A stretch of 64,000 nt of DNA, taken from NCBI RefSeq assembly GCF_000687455.2, contig NZ_JGVW01000056.1:1-64000 (forward strand), given 5' to 3'. Source of the DNA: Burkholderia sp. lig30. Its GTDB lineage: Bacteria > Pseudomonadota > Gammaproteobacteria > Burkholderiales > Burkholderiaceae. This document shows, in pieces, positions 20,381 to 30,471 of this stretch. The notes beneath the pieces are model-generated. The model was not told the origin of the DNA. It did not search any database and worked only from the letters and a program-made list of their open reading frames with translations. Numbering within the stretch: the stretch's first letter is position 1; every line of letters starts with the position of its first letter. The position numbers were made by a program, and so were the translations under genes.

Positions 20381-23217
20381 TACGCAGCGCTCCGGGCTTC
20401 GCCGTTTTCGAACAGGTTCGAGAAGCAGCGGCCGCACAGCGTCGGATGGTCGGCGTGCGCGCCGACGTCCTCGCGGTAGTGCCAGCAGCGCTCGCACTTC
20501 TGGTAGCGCGACGCCGCGACGTCGACGCTCTGCTGCGCGTCGTCGTCGACCTTCACCACGGTCGCGGCCGACGTGATCAGCACGAACTTCAGGTCGTCGG
20601 CGAGGCTCGCGAGCGCGTCGTAGCGCGCGCCGCTCGCGTGCACGGTCACTTCCGCCTGCAGCGACGAGCCGATGCGGTTCGCGGTGCGGGCTTCCTCGAG
20701 TGCCTTCGTGACGTCGCCGCGCACTGCGCGCAGCACCGTCCACTTGTCGATCAGCGCAGCCGCGCCGGCCACTTCCGGATACGCGTAGTACGTCTCCGTG
20801 AAGATCGTGTCGCTCGCCGGCCGGAACACCTTCCACGCTTCCTCGGCGGTAAACGACAGGAACGGGGCGAGCACGCGCAGCAAGCCTTGCGTCAGGTGGT
20901 AGAGCGCCGTCTGCGCCGAGCGGCGGGCCGTCGAGTCCTGCGCGCTGGTGTACAGGCGGTCCTTCAGCACGTCGAGGTAGAAGCCGCCCAGGTCTTCCGA
21001 GCAATACGTCTGCAGCTTCGCGACGACCGGGTGGAACTCGTACTTCTCGTAGTGCGCGAGCAGCTCGGTCTGCAGCTGCTCGGAGAACGCGACCGCGTAG
21101 CGGTCGATCTCGAGCCACTGGTCGGGCGGCAGCGCGTGCTGCGCGTAGTCGAAATCGGACAGGTTCGCGAGCAGGAAGCGCAGCGTATTGCGGATGCGGC
21201 GATAGCCTTCGGTCACGCGCTTGAGGATCTCCTCCGAGATCGCCAGCTCGCCCGAATAGTCGGTCGACGCGATCCACAGACGGATGATTTCCGCGCCGAG
21301 GCGGTTCGCGACTTCATGCGGGTCGATGCCGTTGCCGAGCGACTTGCTCATCTTGCGGCCTTCGCCGTCGACCGTGAAGCCGTGCGTGAGCAGGCCCTTG
21401 TACGGCGCGCGGCCGTCGAGCATCGAGCCGGTCAGCAGCGACGAGTGGAACCAGCCGCGATGCTGGTCCGAGCCTTCGAGGTACAGGTCGGCCGGAAACT
21501 GCAGGTCGTCCTGGTGCGAGCCGCGCAGCACGTGCCAGTGCGTGGTGCCCGAATCGAACCACACGTCGAGCGTGTCGCGGTTCTTCTCGTACAGGTTCGC
21601 GTCGTCGCCGATCAGCTCGCGCGGGTCGAGCGCCTGCCATGCCTCGATGCCGGACTGCTCGACGCGCTTCGCGACTTCCTCGAGCAACTCGAGCGTGCGC
21701 GGGTGCAGCTCGCCGGTTTCCTTGTGGACGAAGAATGCCATCGGCACGCCCCACTGGCGCTGGCGCGACAGCGTCCAGTCCGGGCGGTTCTCGATCATGC
21801 TGTGCAGGCGCTGCTTGCCCCACGACGGATAGAATGCGGTCGCGTCGACGCCTTCGAGCGCGGTCTCGCGCAGCGTCTTGCTGCCGTCGTTCGGCTTCAC
21901 GTCCATGCCGGCGAACCACTGCGACGTCGCGCGGTAGATGATCGGCGTCTTGTGACGCCAGCAGTGCATGTAGCTGTGCAGGTATTTCTCGTTGCGCAGC
22001 AGCGTGCCGGCTGCATTCAGTGCCTCGACGACCTTCGGGTTCGCGTCCCAGATCGACAGGCCGCCGAACAGCGGCAGCGACTCGATGTAGCGGCCGTCGC
22101 CCATCACCGGGTTGATGATGTCCGAATCCATCATGCCGTGCGCCTTGCACGACGTGAAGTCTTCGATGCCGTACGCGGGCGACGAGTGGACGACGCCCGT
22201 GCCGGTGTCGGTCGTCACGTAGTCGCCGAGATAGACGGGCGCGGTGCGCTTGAAGCCGGGGTGGGCCGACGCGAGCGGGTGATGGAAGCGCAGGTTGACG
22301 AGTTTCTCGCCGACGGCGGTCGCGATCGTGCGGCCGGTCAGCTTGAAATCCTCCATGCACGCGGCGACGCGCTCTTCCGCGATGATCAGCAGGCCGCGCT
22401 CGGTGTCGACGAGCGCGTAGACGATTTCCGGATGCAGGTTCAGCGCCTGGTTCGCCGGGATCGTCCACGGCGTGGTGGTCCAGATCACGATGCCGCCCTC
22501 GGCGCGCGGCAGCGCGGGCAGGCCGAATGCCTGCGCGGTCTTCTCCGGCTCCGCGAACGGGAACATCACGTCGATCGTCGGATCGGTGCGGTCCTTGTAC
22601 TCGACTTCCGCCTCGGCGAGCGCCGAGCCGCAGTCGAAGCACCAGTTGACGGGCTTCAGACCGCGGTACACGTAGCCCTTCTCGATGATCTTGCCGAGCG
22701 CGCGGATCTCGCCCGCCTCATTGGCGAAGTTCATCGTCTTGTACGGGTTGGCCCAGTCGCCGAGCACGCCGAGGCGCTTGAAGCCGACCTTCTGCTTCTC
22801 GATCTGCTCGGTCGCGTACGCGCGCGCCTTGCTCTGCACTTCGGCCGCGGGCAGCGACTTGCCGAACTGCTTCTCGATCTGGATCTCGATCGGCATGCCG
22901 TGGCAGTCCCAGCCGGGCACGTAAGGCGCGTCGAAGCCTGCCATGTTGCGCGACTTCACGACCATGTCCTTCAGGATCTTGTTCACCGCGTGGCCGAGGT
23001 GGATGTCGCCGTTCGCATACGGCGGGCCGTCGTGCAGGATGAACTTCGGCCGGCCCTTGCTGGCCGCGCGGATCTTTTCGTAGATGCCGTGCGTTTCCCA
23101 GTCCTTGACCCATTGCGGCTCGCGCTTCGGCAGGTCGCCGCGCATCGGGAACGGCGTGTCGAGCAGGTTGACCGGATACTTGGCCTGCGGTTTCGAATCG
23201 GCTTTCTTGTTGCTCAT
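20380..23217 (-). CDS. ileS: Isoleucyl-tRNA synthetase
   Basis: This 945-aa class I synthetase charges tRNA-Ile and edits valine. The HIGH motif appears as [15 protein letters not shown] near residue 65 and KMSKS as [10 protein letters not shown] in the second half. [16 protein letters not shown] belongs to the CP1 editing domain. The C-terminus carries a four-Cys zinc site (CERCW... LCGRC), as in the bacterial type. Length and start (ATG 23217) match the family. It lies 105 bases downstream of ribF and overlaps lspA by one base. Confidence 0.97.
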   Translation of the reverse strand: MSNKKADSKPQAKYPVNLLDTPFPMRGDLPKREPQWVKDWETHGIYEKIRAASKGRPKFILHDGPPYANGDIHLGHAVNKILKDMVVKSRNMAGFDAPYVPGWDCHGMPIEIQIEKQFGKSLPAAEVQSKARAYATEQIEKQKVGFKRLGVLGDWANPYKTMNFANEAGEIRALGKIIEKGYVYRGLKPVNWCFDCGSALAEAEVEYKDRTDPTIDVMFPFAEPEKTAQAFGLPALPRAEGGIVIWTTTPWTIPANQALNLHPEIVYALVDTERGLLIIAEERVAACMEDFKLTGRTIATAVGEKLVNLRFHHPLASAHPGFKRTAPVYLGDYVTTDTGTGVVHSSPAYGIEDFTSCKAHGMMDSDIINPVMGDGRYIESLPLFGGLSIWDANPKVVEALNAAGTLLRNEKYLHSYMHCWRHKTPIIYRATSQWFAGMDVKPNDGSKTLRETALEGVDATAFYPSWGKQRLHSMIENRPDWTLSRQRQWGVPMAFFVHKETGELHPRTLELLEEVAKRVEQSGIEAWQALDPRELIGDDANLYEKNRDTLDVWFDSGTTHWHVLRGSHQDDLQFPADLYLEGSDQHRGWFHSSLLTGSMLDGRAPYKGLLTHGFTVDGEGRKMSKSLGNGIDPHEVANRLGAEIIRLWIASTDYSGELAISEEILKRVTEGYRRIRNTLRFLLANLSDFDYAQHALPPDQWLEIDRYAVAFSEQLQTELLAHYEKYEFHPVVAKLQTYCSEDLGGFYLDVLKDRLYTSAQDSTARRSAQTALYHLTQGLLRVLAPFLSFTAEEAWKVFRPASDTIFTETYYAYPEVAGAAALIDKWTVLRAVRGDVTKALEEARTANRIGSSLQAEVTVHASGARYDALASLADDLKFVLITSAATVVKVDDDAQQSVDVAASRYQKCERCWHYREDVGAHADHPTLCGRCFSNLFENGEARSAA

Positions 23218-23322
23218 GGTGAGATCGCTATCAAATCGGGGGACGCTCGTGCGTCGTGAATCGGGTGCGCCCGCGCGTCGCGTGCGGCGCCGGAATGCGG
23301 CGCGTCGCGCCGCAGGACGGGG

Positions 23323-24315
23323 TCAGCTAATTCGGTCGGTCGCCGACGTCGAGAAGCCCGTCGCCCGGCTGCCGGGCGCAAGGCCGCGCTCGGCGAAATA
23401 GGCGCGCGCGTTGGCGACGTCCTGGGCGATCGCCCGCGACAGCGCCTCGAGATCGTCGAACTTGGCCTCGTCGCGCAGCTTCTGCAGGAATTCGACGCGC
23501 ACCAGCTTGCCGTATGCGTCGCCGTGCCAGTCGAGCAGGTGCACTTCGAGCAGCACGCGGCCCGAATCGACGACCGTCGGGCGCAGGCCGAGGCTCGCGA
23601 CGCCGGGCAGCGGCCCTTCCGCGATGCCGTGCACCTGGACGACGAAGATGCCCGCCAGCGCCGGCCGCTTGTGCGCGATCGGCAGATTCAGGGTCGGAAA
23701 GCCGAGGTCGCGGCCGAGCTTGAGCCCGTGCGTGACGTGGCCGCTGATCGCATAGCCGTGGCCGAGCGCCTGCGCGGCCGCGGCGAGATTGCCCGCCGCG
23801 AGCGCGGCGCGCACGCCGGAGCTGGAGATCCGCGCGCCGTCCGGATCGGCGACCGTGCCCATCTGCTCGACCTCGAAGCCGTATTGCGCGCCCGCCGCCT
23901 TCAGCGACTCGAAGGTGCCCGCGCGCTTCGCGCCGTAGCAGAAGTCGTCGCCGACCATCATCCAGCGGGTGTGCAGGCCGCTCACGAGCGTGTGCTCGAC
24001 GAACGCTTCCGGCGACTGGCTCGCGAACGTATGGTTGAAGTGTTCGACGACGACGCGGTCCACGCCGTGATCGCGCAGCGCCTCGAGCTTGTCGCGCAGC
24101 ATCGCGATGCGCGCCGGCGCGGTGGCCGCGTCGAAGAACTCGCGTGGATGCGGCTCGAAGGTCATCACGCACACGGGCAGGCCGCGCGCGTCCGCCGCCG
24201 CGCGCACGCGCGCGAGCAGGGCCTGATGGCCGCGATGGACACCGTCGAAGTTGCCGATCGTCAGCGCGCACGGGGCGCGGCTTTCGGCGTTGGGCAGGCC
24301 GCGGAAGACTTTCAC
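23323..24315 (-). CDS. ribF: Bifunctional riboflavin kinase / FAD synthetase
   Basis: The 330-aa enzyme converts riboflavin to FMN and FMN to FAD. The N-terminal adenylyltransferase domain has TIGNFDGVHRGHQALL near residue 20 and the ISSSGVRAALAAGN motif near residue 160-185. The C-terminal kinase domain has HGLKLGRDLGFPTLNL and the SLGLRPTV segment. I use GTG 24315 because MKVFRGLPN is the expected N-terminus; the frame is open for 130 further codons of unlikely sequence. The ribosome-binding site is poor. It heads the ileS cluster. Confidence 0.93.
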   Translation of the reverse strand: MKVFRGLPNAESRAPCALTIGNFDGVHRGHQALLARVRAAADARGLPVCVMTFEPHPREFFDAATAPARIAMLRDKLEALRDHGVDRVVVEHFNHTFASQSPEAFVEHTLVSGLHTRWMMVGDDFCYGAKRAGTFESLKAAGAQYGFEVEQMGTVADPDGARISSSGVRAALAAGNLAAAAQALGHGYAISGHVTHGLKLGRDLGFPTLNLPIAHKRPALAGIFVVQVHGIAEGPLPGVASLGLRPTVVDSGRVLLEVHLLDWHGDAYGKLVRVEFLQKLRDEAKFDDLEALSRAIAQDVANARAYFAERGLAPGSRATGFSTSATDRIS

Positions 24316-24427
24316 GATAGCGGGTGGCAGCGTCGGGGGAATGAGCGGGTGGATGCCGCAAAGCAGAAGATTATAAACGTTCGGGCGGGCAGTCGGCTGA
24401 GGAGGGGGGAAACGCAAGGCCGAATGG

Positions 24428-24433
24428 TAAAAT
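24428..24433 (+). promoter_or_regulatory. -10 box immediately before purN (possible leaderless mRNA)
   Basis: TAAAAT ends six bases before the purN ATG at 24440, so transcription would start at or next to the start codon. No convincing -35 box is present, and there is no ribosome-binding site directly before the ATG. Confidence 0.35.
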
Positions 24434-24439
24434 TCGCGG

Positions 24440-25102
24440 ATGAAAAAACTCGTCATCTTGATTTCCGGTCGCGGCAGCAACATGGAAGCCATCGTCCGCG
24501 CGTGCGCGCAGGAGCAGTGGCCCGCCCGCATTGCCGCCGTGATCGCCAACCGGCCGGATGCGGCCGGCCTCGCATTCGCCGCGTCGCACGGTATCGCGAC
24601 CGCGGTGGTCGACCATCGCGCGTTCGACGGCCGCGACAGTTTCGACGCCGCGCTCGCGGCCGAAGTCGACCGTTTCGGCGCGGATCTCGTGATCCTCGCC
24701 GGCTTCATGCGCATCCTGACCCCGGCCTTCGTGAAGCGCTATGAGGGACGGATGCTGAACATCCATCCGTCGCTGCTGCCGAGCTTCAAGGGCATTCACA
24801 CGCACCAGCAGGCGCTCGACGCGGGCGTCGCGCTGCATGGCGCGACCGTGCACTTCGTGATCCCCGAGCTGGACAGCGGCGCGATCGTCGCGCAGGGCGC
24901 GGTGCCGGTGCGCGCGGGCGACGACGCGGCCGCGCTCGCGAAACGCGTGCTCGCGGTCGAGCACGTGCTGTATCCGCGCGCGGTGCGCTGGTTCGTCGAC
25001 GGGCGCCTGCGCCTCGAGGCGGGACGCGCGGTGGTCGCGCCTGACGAAGCCCGCTGGATCTTCGCGGATGAATCGAACAATACGACGAGCGAGGGTGTAT
25101 GA
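24440..25102 (+). CDS. purN: Phosphoribosylglycinamide formyltransferase
   Basis: The 220-aa GAR transformylase transfers formyl from 10-formyl-THF in purine synthesis. It starts with the Rossmann strand KKLVILISGRGSNMEAI. The catalytic NIHPSLLPSF motif (Asn and His) lies near residue 107, followed by HGATVHFVIPELDSGAIVAQ with the catalytic Asp near residue 145. Its stop overlaps the next gene's start by ATGA. It is divergent from ribF with 124 bases between the starts. Confidence 0.95.
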   Translation: MKKLVILISGRGSNMEAIVRACAQEQWPARIAAVIANRPDAAGLAFAASHGIATAVVDHRAFDGRDSFDAALAAEVDRFGADLVILAGFMRILTPAFVKRYEGRMLNIHPSLLPSFKGIHTHQQALDAGVALHGATVHFVIPELDSGAIVAQGAVPVRAGDDAAALAKRVLAVEHVLYPRAVRWFVDGRLRLEAGRAVVAPDEARWIFADESNNTTSEGV

Positions 25103-26361
25103 AGCTGCATGGTTTTCTGATCGGACAAACTGAAACGTTGCTCGCCGAGGTGCTGAAGTTCGCCGGCCCCGCCGACGCGACGACGAGCCGCTTTTTCCGC
25201 GCGCATCCGAAGCTCGGGCACGCGGAGCGCGGCGTGATCGCCGAGGCGGTGTTCGCGGTGCTGCGCCGCAAGACAGAATTCGCGCACCTCGCCGAGAGCG
25301 GCACCGGGAGCCCCGCGCGGCGCCTCACGCTGCTCGGCCTGATGCAGACGGCCGGCCGCTCGGCGCTCAGGCCGTTCGTGTCGGCCACCGAGCTCGCGTG
25401 GCTCGAGCATGTCGCGAAGATCGATCCGGCGAGCCTGCCGCTGCGCGTGCGCACGAACCTGCCCGACTGGATTTACCAGGCGCTGGCGGCGCGTTTCGAC
25501 GCCGACGAAATCGCGCAGCTCGCCGCCGCGCTCAACTATCCGGCGCCGCTCGACTTGCGCGCGAACGCGCTGAAGGCGACGCGGGAGCAGGTGATCGACG
25601 CGCTGAAGGTGTCCGGCATCGACGCCGGTGCGACGCCGTTCGCGCCGTTCGGCGTGCGCGTCGTCGGCAAGCCCGCGCTGACGAAGCTCAAGCTCTTCGA
25701 GGAGGGCATGATCGAGGTGCAGGACGAGGGCAGCCAGCTGCTGTGCTCGCTCGTCGCGCCGCGGCGCGGCGAGATGGTCGTCGATTTCTGCGCGGGCGCG
25801 GGCGGCAAGACCCTCGCGCTCGGCGCGATGATGCGGTCGACGGGGCGCCTCTACGCGTTCGACGTGTCGGAGAAGCGGCTCGCGAAGCTCAAGCCGCGGC
25901 TCGCGCGGAGCGGCCTGTCCAACGTGAATCCGGTGCTGATCGACAGCGAGCACGACGCGAAGATCAAGCGGCTTGCCGGCAAGATCGACCGCGTGCTGGT
26001 CGACGCGCCGTGCAGCGGCCTCGGCACGTTGCGCCGCAATCCCGATCTCAAGTGGCGCCAGTCGCGCACGTCGGTCGACGAGCTGACGCCGAAGCAGGCG
26101 TCGATCCTCGCGAGCGCGGCGCGCCTCGTGAAGAAGGGCGGCCGGCTGGTCTACGCGACCTGCAGCGTGCTGGAGGAGGAGAACGAGGCGATCGTGCGCG
26201 CGTTCCTCGCCGATCATCCGGAATTCGTGCTGGTGCCGGCGAACCAGGTGCTGGCCGAGCAGCGCATCGAGCTCGACACCGGCGATTACCTGTCGCTCTG
26301 GCCGCACCGCCACGCGACCGACGGCTTCTTCGCCGCGGTGCTCGAGCGGCGCGCGCAGTAA
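25099..26361 (+). CDS. RsmB-like RNA (cytosine-5) methyltransferase
   Basis: The 420-aa product belongs to the NOL1/NOP2/Sun family of m5C RNA methyltransferases. The C-terminal half has SAM-binding VVDFCAGAGGKTLALG near residue 230, the catalytic motif DAPCSGLGTLRRNPDLKW, and YATCSVLEEENE with the second catalytic Cys. The N-terminal half is helical and shows only weak likeness to the NusB-like domain of E. coli RsmB. The target is therefore probably 16S rRNA, but the position is uncertain. It is translationally coupled to purN and 18 bases upstream of the mechanosensitive channel gene. Confidence 0.88.
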   Translation: MKLHGFLIGQTETLLAEVLKFAGPADATTSRFFRAHPKLGHAERGVIAEAVFAVLRRKTEFAHLAESGTGSPARRLTLLGLMQTAGRSALRPFVSATELAWLEHVAKIDPASLPLRVRTNLPDWIYQALAARFDADEIAQLAAALNYPAPLDLRANALKATREQVIDALKVSGIDAGATPFAPFGVRVVGKPALTKLKLFEEGMIEVQDEGSQLLCSLVAPRRGEMVVDFCAGAGGKTLALGAMMRSTGRLYAFDVSEKRLAKLKPRLARSGLSNVNPVLIDSEHDAKIKRLAGKIDRVLVDAPCSGLGTLRRNPDLKWRQSRTSVDELTPKQASILASAARLVKKGGRLVYATCSVLEEENEAIVRAFLADHPEFVLVPANQVLAEQRIELDTGDYLSLWPHRHATDGFFAAVLERRAQ

Positions 26362-26379
26362 CGGCGGCGGGTCGGACGG

Positions 26380-27732
26380 ATGTTGCAGAACCGCTTGCTG
26401 TCGCACCGGCTCGCGTCGGTGATCCAGGACTTCAACCAGCCGGTGATGATCTGGCAGATGGGCGTGCTGGTCGGCTCGCTGTGCTTCGCCTGGCTCGCGG
26501 CGCGGTTCGTGCACGGCCGCATCGACGCGCGGCGCCGGGCGGCCGGCCGCCCGGCGGGCGCGGGTGCGCAGAGCCTCGAGCGCGCGCTGTTCCCGATCAT
26601 CGGCGGCATGTTCGTGTGGCTCGCGCAGCTCGCGTTCGACGATTTCATGTCGACGTCGCTGCTGTCGCTCGCGCTGGTGCCGCTGTTCGGCATCGGGCTC
26701 ATCTACGTGCTGTTCTTCGTCGCGCGGCGCGCGTTCGCGCGCGACGGCCACAGCCATGCGTGGCTGTCGATCGTCGAGAAGATCGTGTCGATCGTCGTGT
26801 GGGCCGGCATGGCGCTCACGGTGCTCGGCATCCAGCATGACGTGCTGGAGTGGCTCGACAGTGTCAAGTTCCGGGTCGCGAACGCGCACCTGACGCTGCT
26901 GTCGCTGATCTCGGGCGCGCTGTGGATCTGCGTGACGCTGATGATCGCGATGTGGCTCGGCTCGGTGCTCGACGACCGCCTGACGCGCGCGACCACGCTC
27001 GATGCGAACCTGAAGGTGGTGCTGTCGCGGGTCGGCCGCGCGTTGCTCGCCGTCGCGGCGGTGCTGATCGGGCTGTCGCTGGTCGGCATCGACGTGACCG
27101 TGCTCGGCGTGTTCGGCGGCGCGCTCGGCGTCGGACTCGGCTTCGGCCTGCAGAAGATCGCGAGCAACTACGTGTCGGGCTTCATCATCCTGCTCGACCG
27201 CTCGCTCAGGCTCGGCGACGCGATCAATGTCGGCGGGCTGCAGGGCATCGTCACGCAGATCCGCACGCGCTACACCGTCGTGCGCGGCCTCGACGGCAAC
27301 GAGACGCTGGTCCCGAACGAGAAGCTCATCACCGACGTGGTGCAGAACCAGTCGTCGTACCTGACGCGCGGCTATGCGAAGGTCACGGTGCAGGTCGCCT
27401 ACACGACCGACGTCGAGCACGCGCTGACGCTGCTCGTCGAGGCGGCCCAAGGCGTGCCGCGCGTGCTCGCGGAGCCGGCGCCCACGCCGTACCTGACCGG
27501 CTTTGGCGCGGACGGCATCGACCTGGAGCTGGGGTTCTGGGTCGAGGATTCCGCCACCGGCACGTCGGGCGTGCGCTCGACGGTGAACCGGAACATCTGG
27601 CGGCTCTTTTGCGCGCACGGGATCGAGATTCCGTTCCCGCAGCGCGATGTGCGCGTCGTCGGCCTGCCGGACGGTTTCGGCGCGGTTCGCCCGGCCGACG
27701 GCGACGGCGCGGCGGGGCGAACCGTCATGTAA
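26380..27732 (+). CDS. MscS-family mechanosensitive ion channel
   Basis: The 450-aa product has five or more N-terminal membrane segments before the MscS core. The pore helix GGALGVGLGFGLQKIASNYV is near residue 246, followed by SGFIILLDRSLRLGDAINVG and the beta-domain stretch ETLVPNEKLITDVVQNQSSY. The soluble C-terminal domain ends near DVRVVGLPDGFG. The extra N-terminal helices place it among the larger MscS-like channels rather than E. coli MscS (286 aa). A role in hypo-osmotic release is known for the family; the physiological trigger here is unknown. It is the last gene of the purN unit. Confidence 0.9.
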   Translation: MLQNRLLSHRLASVIQDFNQPVMIWQMGVLVGSLCFAWLAARFVHGRIDARRRAAGRPAGAGAQSLERALFPIIGGMFVWLAQLAFDDFMSTSLLSLALVPLFGIGLIYVLFFVARRAFARDGHSHAWLSIVEKIVSIVVWAGMALTVLGIQHDVLEWLDSVKFRVANAHLTLLSLISGALWICVTLMIAMWLGSVLDDRLTRATTLDANLKVVLSRVGRALLAVAAVLIGLSLVGIDVTVLGVFGGALGVGLGFGLQKIASNYVSGFIILLDRSLRLGDAINVGGLQGIVTQIRTRYTVVRGLDGNETLVPNEKLITDVVQNQSSYLTRGYAKVTVQVAYTTDVEHALTLLVEAAQGVPRVLAEPAPTPYLTGFGADGIDLELGFWVEDSATGTSGVRSTVNRNIWRLFCAHGIEIPFPQRDVRVVGLPDGFGAVRPADGDGAAGRTVM

Positions 27733-27927
27733 GCGATCCATCGGCGGATTTTCAAGCCGGCGCAGTCCACGGACGGATCGCTCTGCGTTGCGCCAAGGCA
27801 AGAAATATTCATTTTTTACAAAGACTTGGAACGGTTGAAGTAAAATCCCGTCCTACTACTCGGTATGCTTTCGTTTTTCTGACGCCGGCTTGCGTGGCCG
27901 GCGCCGCTCACTCCACAGGTAACTGCC

Positions 27928-29124
27928 TTGTTGAACTCCTTGCTCGACTTTCTTTCCCACGGGCTCTTGCACTTCTCGTGGTGGCAGATCGTAGTGTTCA
28001 CGCTTGTCGTCACGCACGTGACGATCCTCGGCGTCACGATCTACCTGCACCGCTGCCAGGCGCACCGCGCGCTCGAGCTGCACCCGATCGTCAGCCATTT
28101 CTTCCGCCTCTGGCTGTGGATGACCACGGGCATGCTCACCGGCCAGTGGGCGTCGATTCACCGCAAGCATCACGCGAAGTGCGAAACCGAAGAGGATCCG
28201 CACAGCCCGCAGACGCGCGGCATCTGGAAGGTGCTGCTCGAAGGCGCCGAGCTGTACCGCGCCGAAGCGAAGAACGAAGAGACGATGCGCAAGTACGGCC
28301 ACGGCACGCCGAACGACTGGATCGAGCGCAATCTGTATTCGAAGTACACGGTCCTCGGCGTGAGCATGATGATGGTGATCGACATCGCGCTGTTCGGGAT
28401 CGTCGGCCTGACGGTCTGGGCCGTGCAGATGGTCTGGATCCCGTTCTGGGCGGCGGGCGTCGTCAACGGCATCGGCCATTTCTGGGGTTATCGCAACTTC
28501 AACGCGGCCGACGCGAGCACGAACCTCTTCCCGATCGGCATCGTGATCGGCGGCGAGGAGATGCACAACAACCACCACACGTTCGCGACATCGGCCAAGT
28601 TCTCGAACAAGTGGTACGAGTTCGACATCGGCTGGATGTACATCCGCATCCTGTCCGCGTTCAAGCTCGCGAAGGTGAAGAAGATTGCGCCGACGCCGCG
28701 CCTGAAGCAAAGCAAGGCGGTGCTCGACCAGGAAACGCTGCAGGCCGTGCTGTCGAACCGCTACGAAGTGATGGCGCGCTACGGCAAGGCCGTCAAGCGT
28801 GCGTACCGCCAGGAACTGGCGCGCCTGAAGGAACTGGGCGCCGGCGAGAAGTATCAGCGGATGCGCGGCGCGCGCGCGTGGTTCCACAAGGAAGAGTCCG
28901 GCCTGAACGAGCCGCAGAAGCGCATGCTGCCGGAGATCTTCGCGAACAGCCAGAAGCTGCAGACGTACTTCCAGCTCCGCAAGGATCTGGCCGCGATCTG
29001 GGACCGTTCCACGGCATCGCGCGAGCAGCTGCTCGCCCAATTGCAGGATTGGTGCCATCGTGCCGAACAAAGCGGCATCAAGTCGCTCGAGGAATTTGCG
29101 ATGCGCCTGCGCCGCTACGCCTGA
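27928..29124 (+). CDS. Membrane fatty-acid desaturase (delta-9 type)
   Basis: The 398-aa di-iron desaturase probably introduces a double bond into saturated acyl chains of membrane lipids. The three histidine boxes are present: HRCQAHR near residue 41, HRKHH near residue 74, and HNNHH near residue 213, with the expected paired membrane segments. After about residue 260 there is a long hydrophilic helical extension (KRAYRQELARLKELGAGEKY), beyond the core desaturase fold. Start is TTG 27928 with AGGTAA upstream; a second in-frame TTG follows directly. A TAAAAT -10 box lies near 27840. A strong terminator follows the stop codon. Confidence 0.9.
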   Translation: MLNSLLDFLSHGLLHFSWWQIVVFTLVVTHVTILGVTIYLHRCQAHRALELHPIVSHFFRLWLWMTTGMLTGQWASIHRKHHAKCETEEDPHSPQTRGIWKVLLEGAELYRAEAKNEETMRKYGHGTPNDWIERNLYSKYTVLGVSMMMVIDIALFGIVGLTVWAVQMVWIPFWAAGVVNGIGHFWGYRNFNAADASTNLFPIGIVIGGEEMHNNHHTFATSAKFSNKWYEFDIGWMYIRILSAFKLAKVKKIAPTPRLKQSKAVLDQETLQAVLSNRYEVMARYGKAVKRAYRQELARLKELGAGEKYQRMRGARAWFHKEESGLNEPQKRMLPEIFANSQKLQTYFQLRKDLAAIWDRSTASREQLLAQLQDWCHRAEQSGIKSLEEFAMRLRRYA

Positions 29125-29155
29125 TTCGAAATCGTTTAGAATTTCAGGACGTCAC

Positions 29156-29180
29156 AAACCCCGCGCTGGCGGGGTTTTTT
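29156..29180 (+). terminator. Terminator of the desaturase gene
   Basis: AAACCCCGC pairs with GCGGGGTTT (4-nt loop), running into six T. Confidence 0.92.
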
Positions 29181-29334
29181 CTTTTGAGCCGGCCGCAACG
29201 CGCGCCGGCGGATCAGCAGGGCTGAGCCCTGCATGGGACATGAGCGCGAAGCGTGGGGCCGGAGCACGTGCCAGGAGCACACCCCGGCTCGACATCAACG
29301 CAGACGCGCTCGCGCTGTTCGAGAGGAGATGGAG

Positions 29335-30471
29335 ATGCAATCGGCGTTCAAACCCGTCGAGTATGACCGGCCGGCTGCGGCAGGGACGACCTGCGGCATC
29401 GGGCAGGCGTGGGCGAAAGTGCCCGAGACGCCGTCCGCCGAGGAGCGCGCCGCGCTGAAGGCGCGCATCAAGGCATTGCTGGCGCGCGAGAAGGCGGTGC
29501 TGGTCGCACACTATTACGTGGACGCCGAGCTGCAGGAGCTGGCCGACGAAACCGGCGGCTGTGTCGCCGATTCGCTGGAAATGGCGCGTTTCGGCCGCGA
29601 TCATGACGCGCAGACGCTCGTTGTCGCCGGCGTGCGCTTCATGGGCGAGACCGCGAAGATCCTCAGCCCGAACAAGCGGATCCTGATGCCGGATCTCGAT
29701 GCGACCTGCTCGCTCGACCTCGGCTGCCCGGTCGACGAATTCTCCGCGTTCTGCGATGCGCATCCGGATCGCACGGTCGTCGTCTATGCGAACACCAGCG
29801 CCGCCGTGAAGGCGCGCGCCGACTGGATGGTCACGTCGTCGATCGGCCTCGAGATCGTCGCCGATCTGCATGCGCGCGGCGAGAAGATCATCTGGGCGCC
29901 GGACCGCCATCTCGGCGGCTACATCCAGAAGAAGACCGGCGCGGACATGCTGATGTGGCAAGGCTCGTGCCTCGTTCATGACGAATTCAAGGGTGTGGAA
30001 CTCGACCTGCTGCGCGCCCAATACCCGGACGCGAAGGTGCTCGTGCATCCGGAATCGCCGGAGAGCGTGGTCGCGCTGGCCGATGTCGTCGGTTCGACGA
30101 CGCAGCTGATCGATGCGGCGGTGAAGCTCGACGCGACGCGCTTCATCGTCGCGACGGATCTCGGCATCCTGCACAAGATGCGGCTCGCCGCGCCGGGCAA
30201 GACCTTCATCGAGGCGCCGACGGCCGGCAACAGCGCGACGTGCAAGAGCTGCGCGCACTGCCCGTGGATGGCGATGAACGGCCTCTCGAACCTGGCCGAC
30301 GTGCTCGAGCGCGGCCACAACGAGATCTTCGTCGATCCCGCGATCGGCGAGCGCGCGCGCATGCCGATCGACCGCATGCTCGATTTCGCGGCGGCTCACA
30401 AGAAGCGCGTACAGGCGAGCGGCGACCTGCAGCGCGACCAGCAACTGTTCGCGAACGTGGGGGCGGCATGA
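29335..30471 (+). CDS. nadA: Quinolinate synthase
   Basis: The 378-aa [4Fe-4S] enzyme condenses iminoaspartate with dihydroxyacetone phosphate to quinolinate in NAD synthesis. Visible hallmarks are [17 protein letters not shown] near residue 52, [17 protein letters not shown], a Cys in [11 protein letters not shown], a conserved [11 protein letters not shown] and the C-terminal [10 protein letters not shown] cluster motif. ATG 29335 is chosen because AGAGGAG lies six bases upstream. Its stop overlaps the nadC start (ATGA). Confidence 0.95.
   Translation: MQSAFKPVEYDRPAAAGTTCGIGQAWAKVPETPSAEERAALKARIKALLAREKAVLVAHYYVDAELQELADETGGCVADSLEMARFGRDHDAQTLVVAGVRFMGETAKILSPNKRILMPDLDATCSLDLGCPVDEFSAFCDAHPDRTVVVYANTSAAVKARADWMVTSSIGLEIVADLHARGEKIIWAPDRHLGGYIQKKTGADMLMWQGSCLVHDEFKGVELDLLRAQYPDAKVLVHPESPESVVALADVVGSTTQLIDAAVKLDATRFIVATDLGILHKMRLAAPGKTFIEAPTAGNSATCKSCAHCPWMAMNGLSNLADVLERGHNEIFVDPAIGERARMPIDRMLDFAAAHKKRVQASGDLQRDQQLFANVGAA

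Noticed and set aside
20446-23259. 937-codon plus-strand frame over ileS
   Set aside because: Antisense to ileS, with repetitive Arg/Val/Leu composition typical of GC-rich shadows.
24796-27801. 1001-codon minus-strand frame over rsmB and mscS
   Set aside because: Spans two real genes on the other strand; His/Arg/Asp-rich without any domain.
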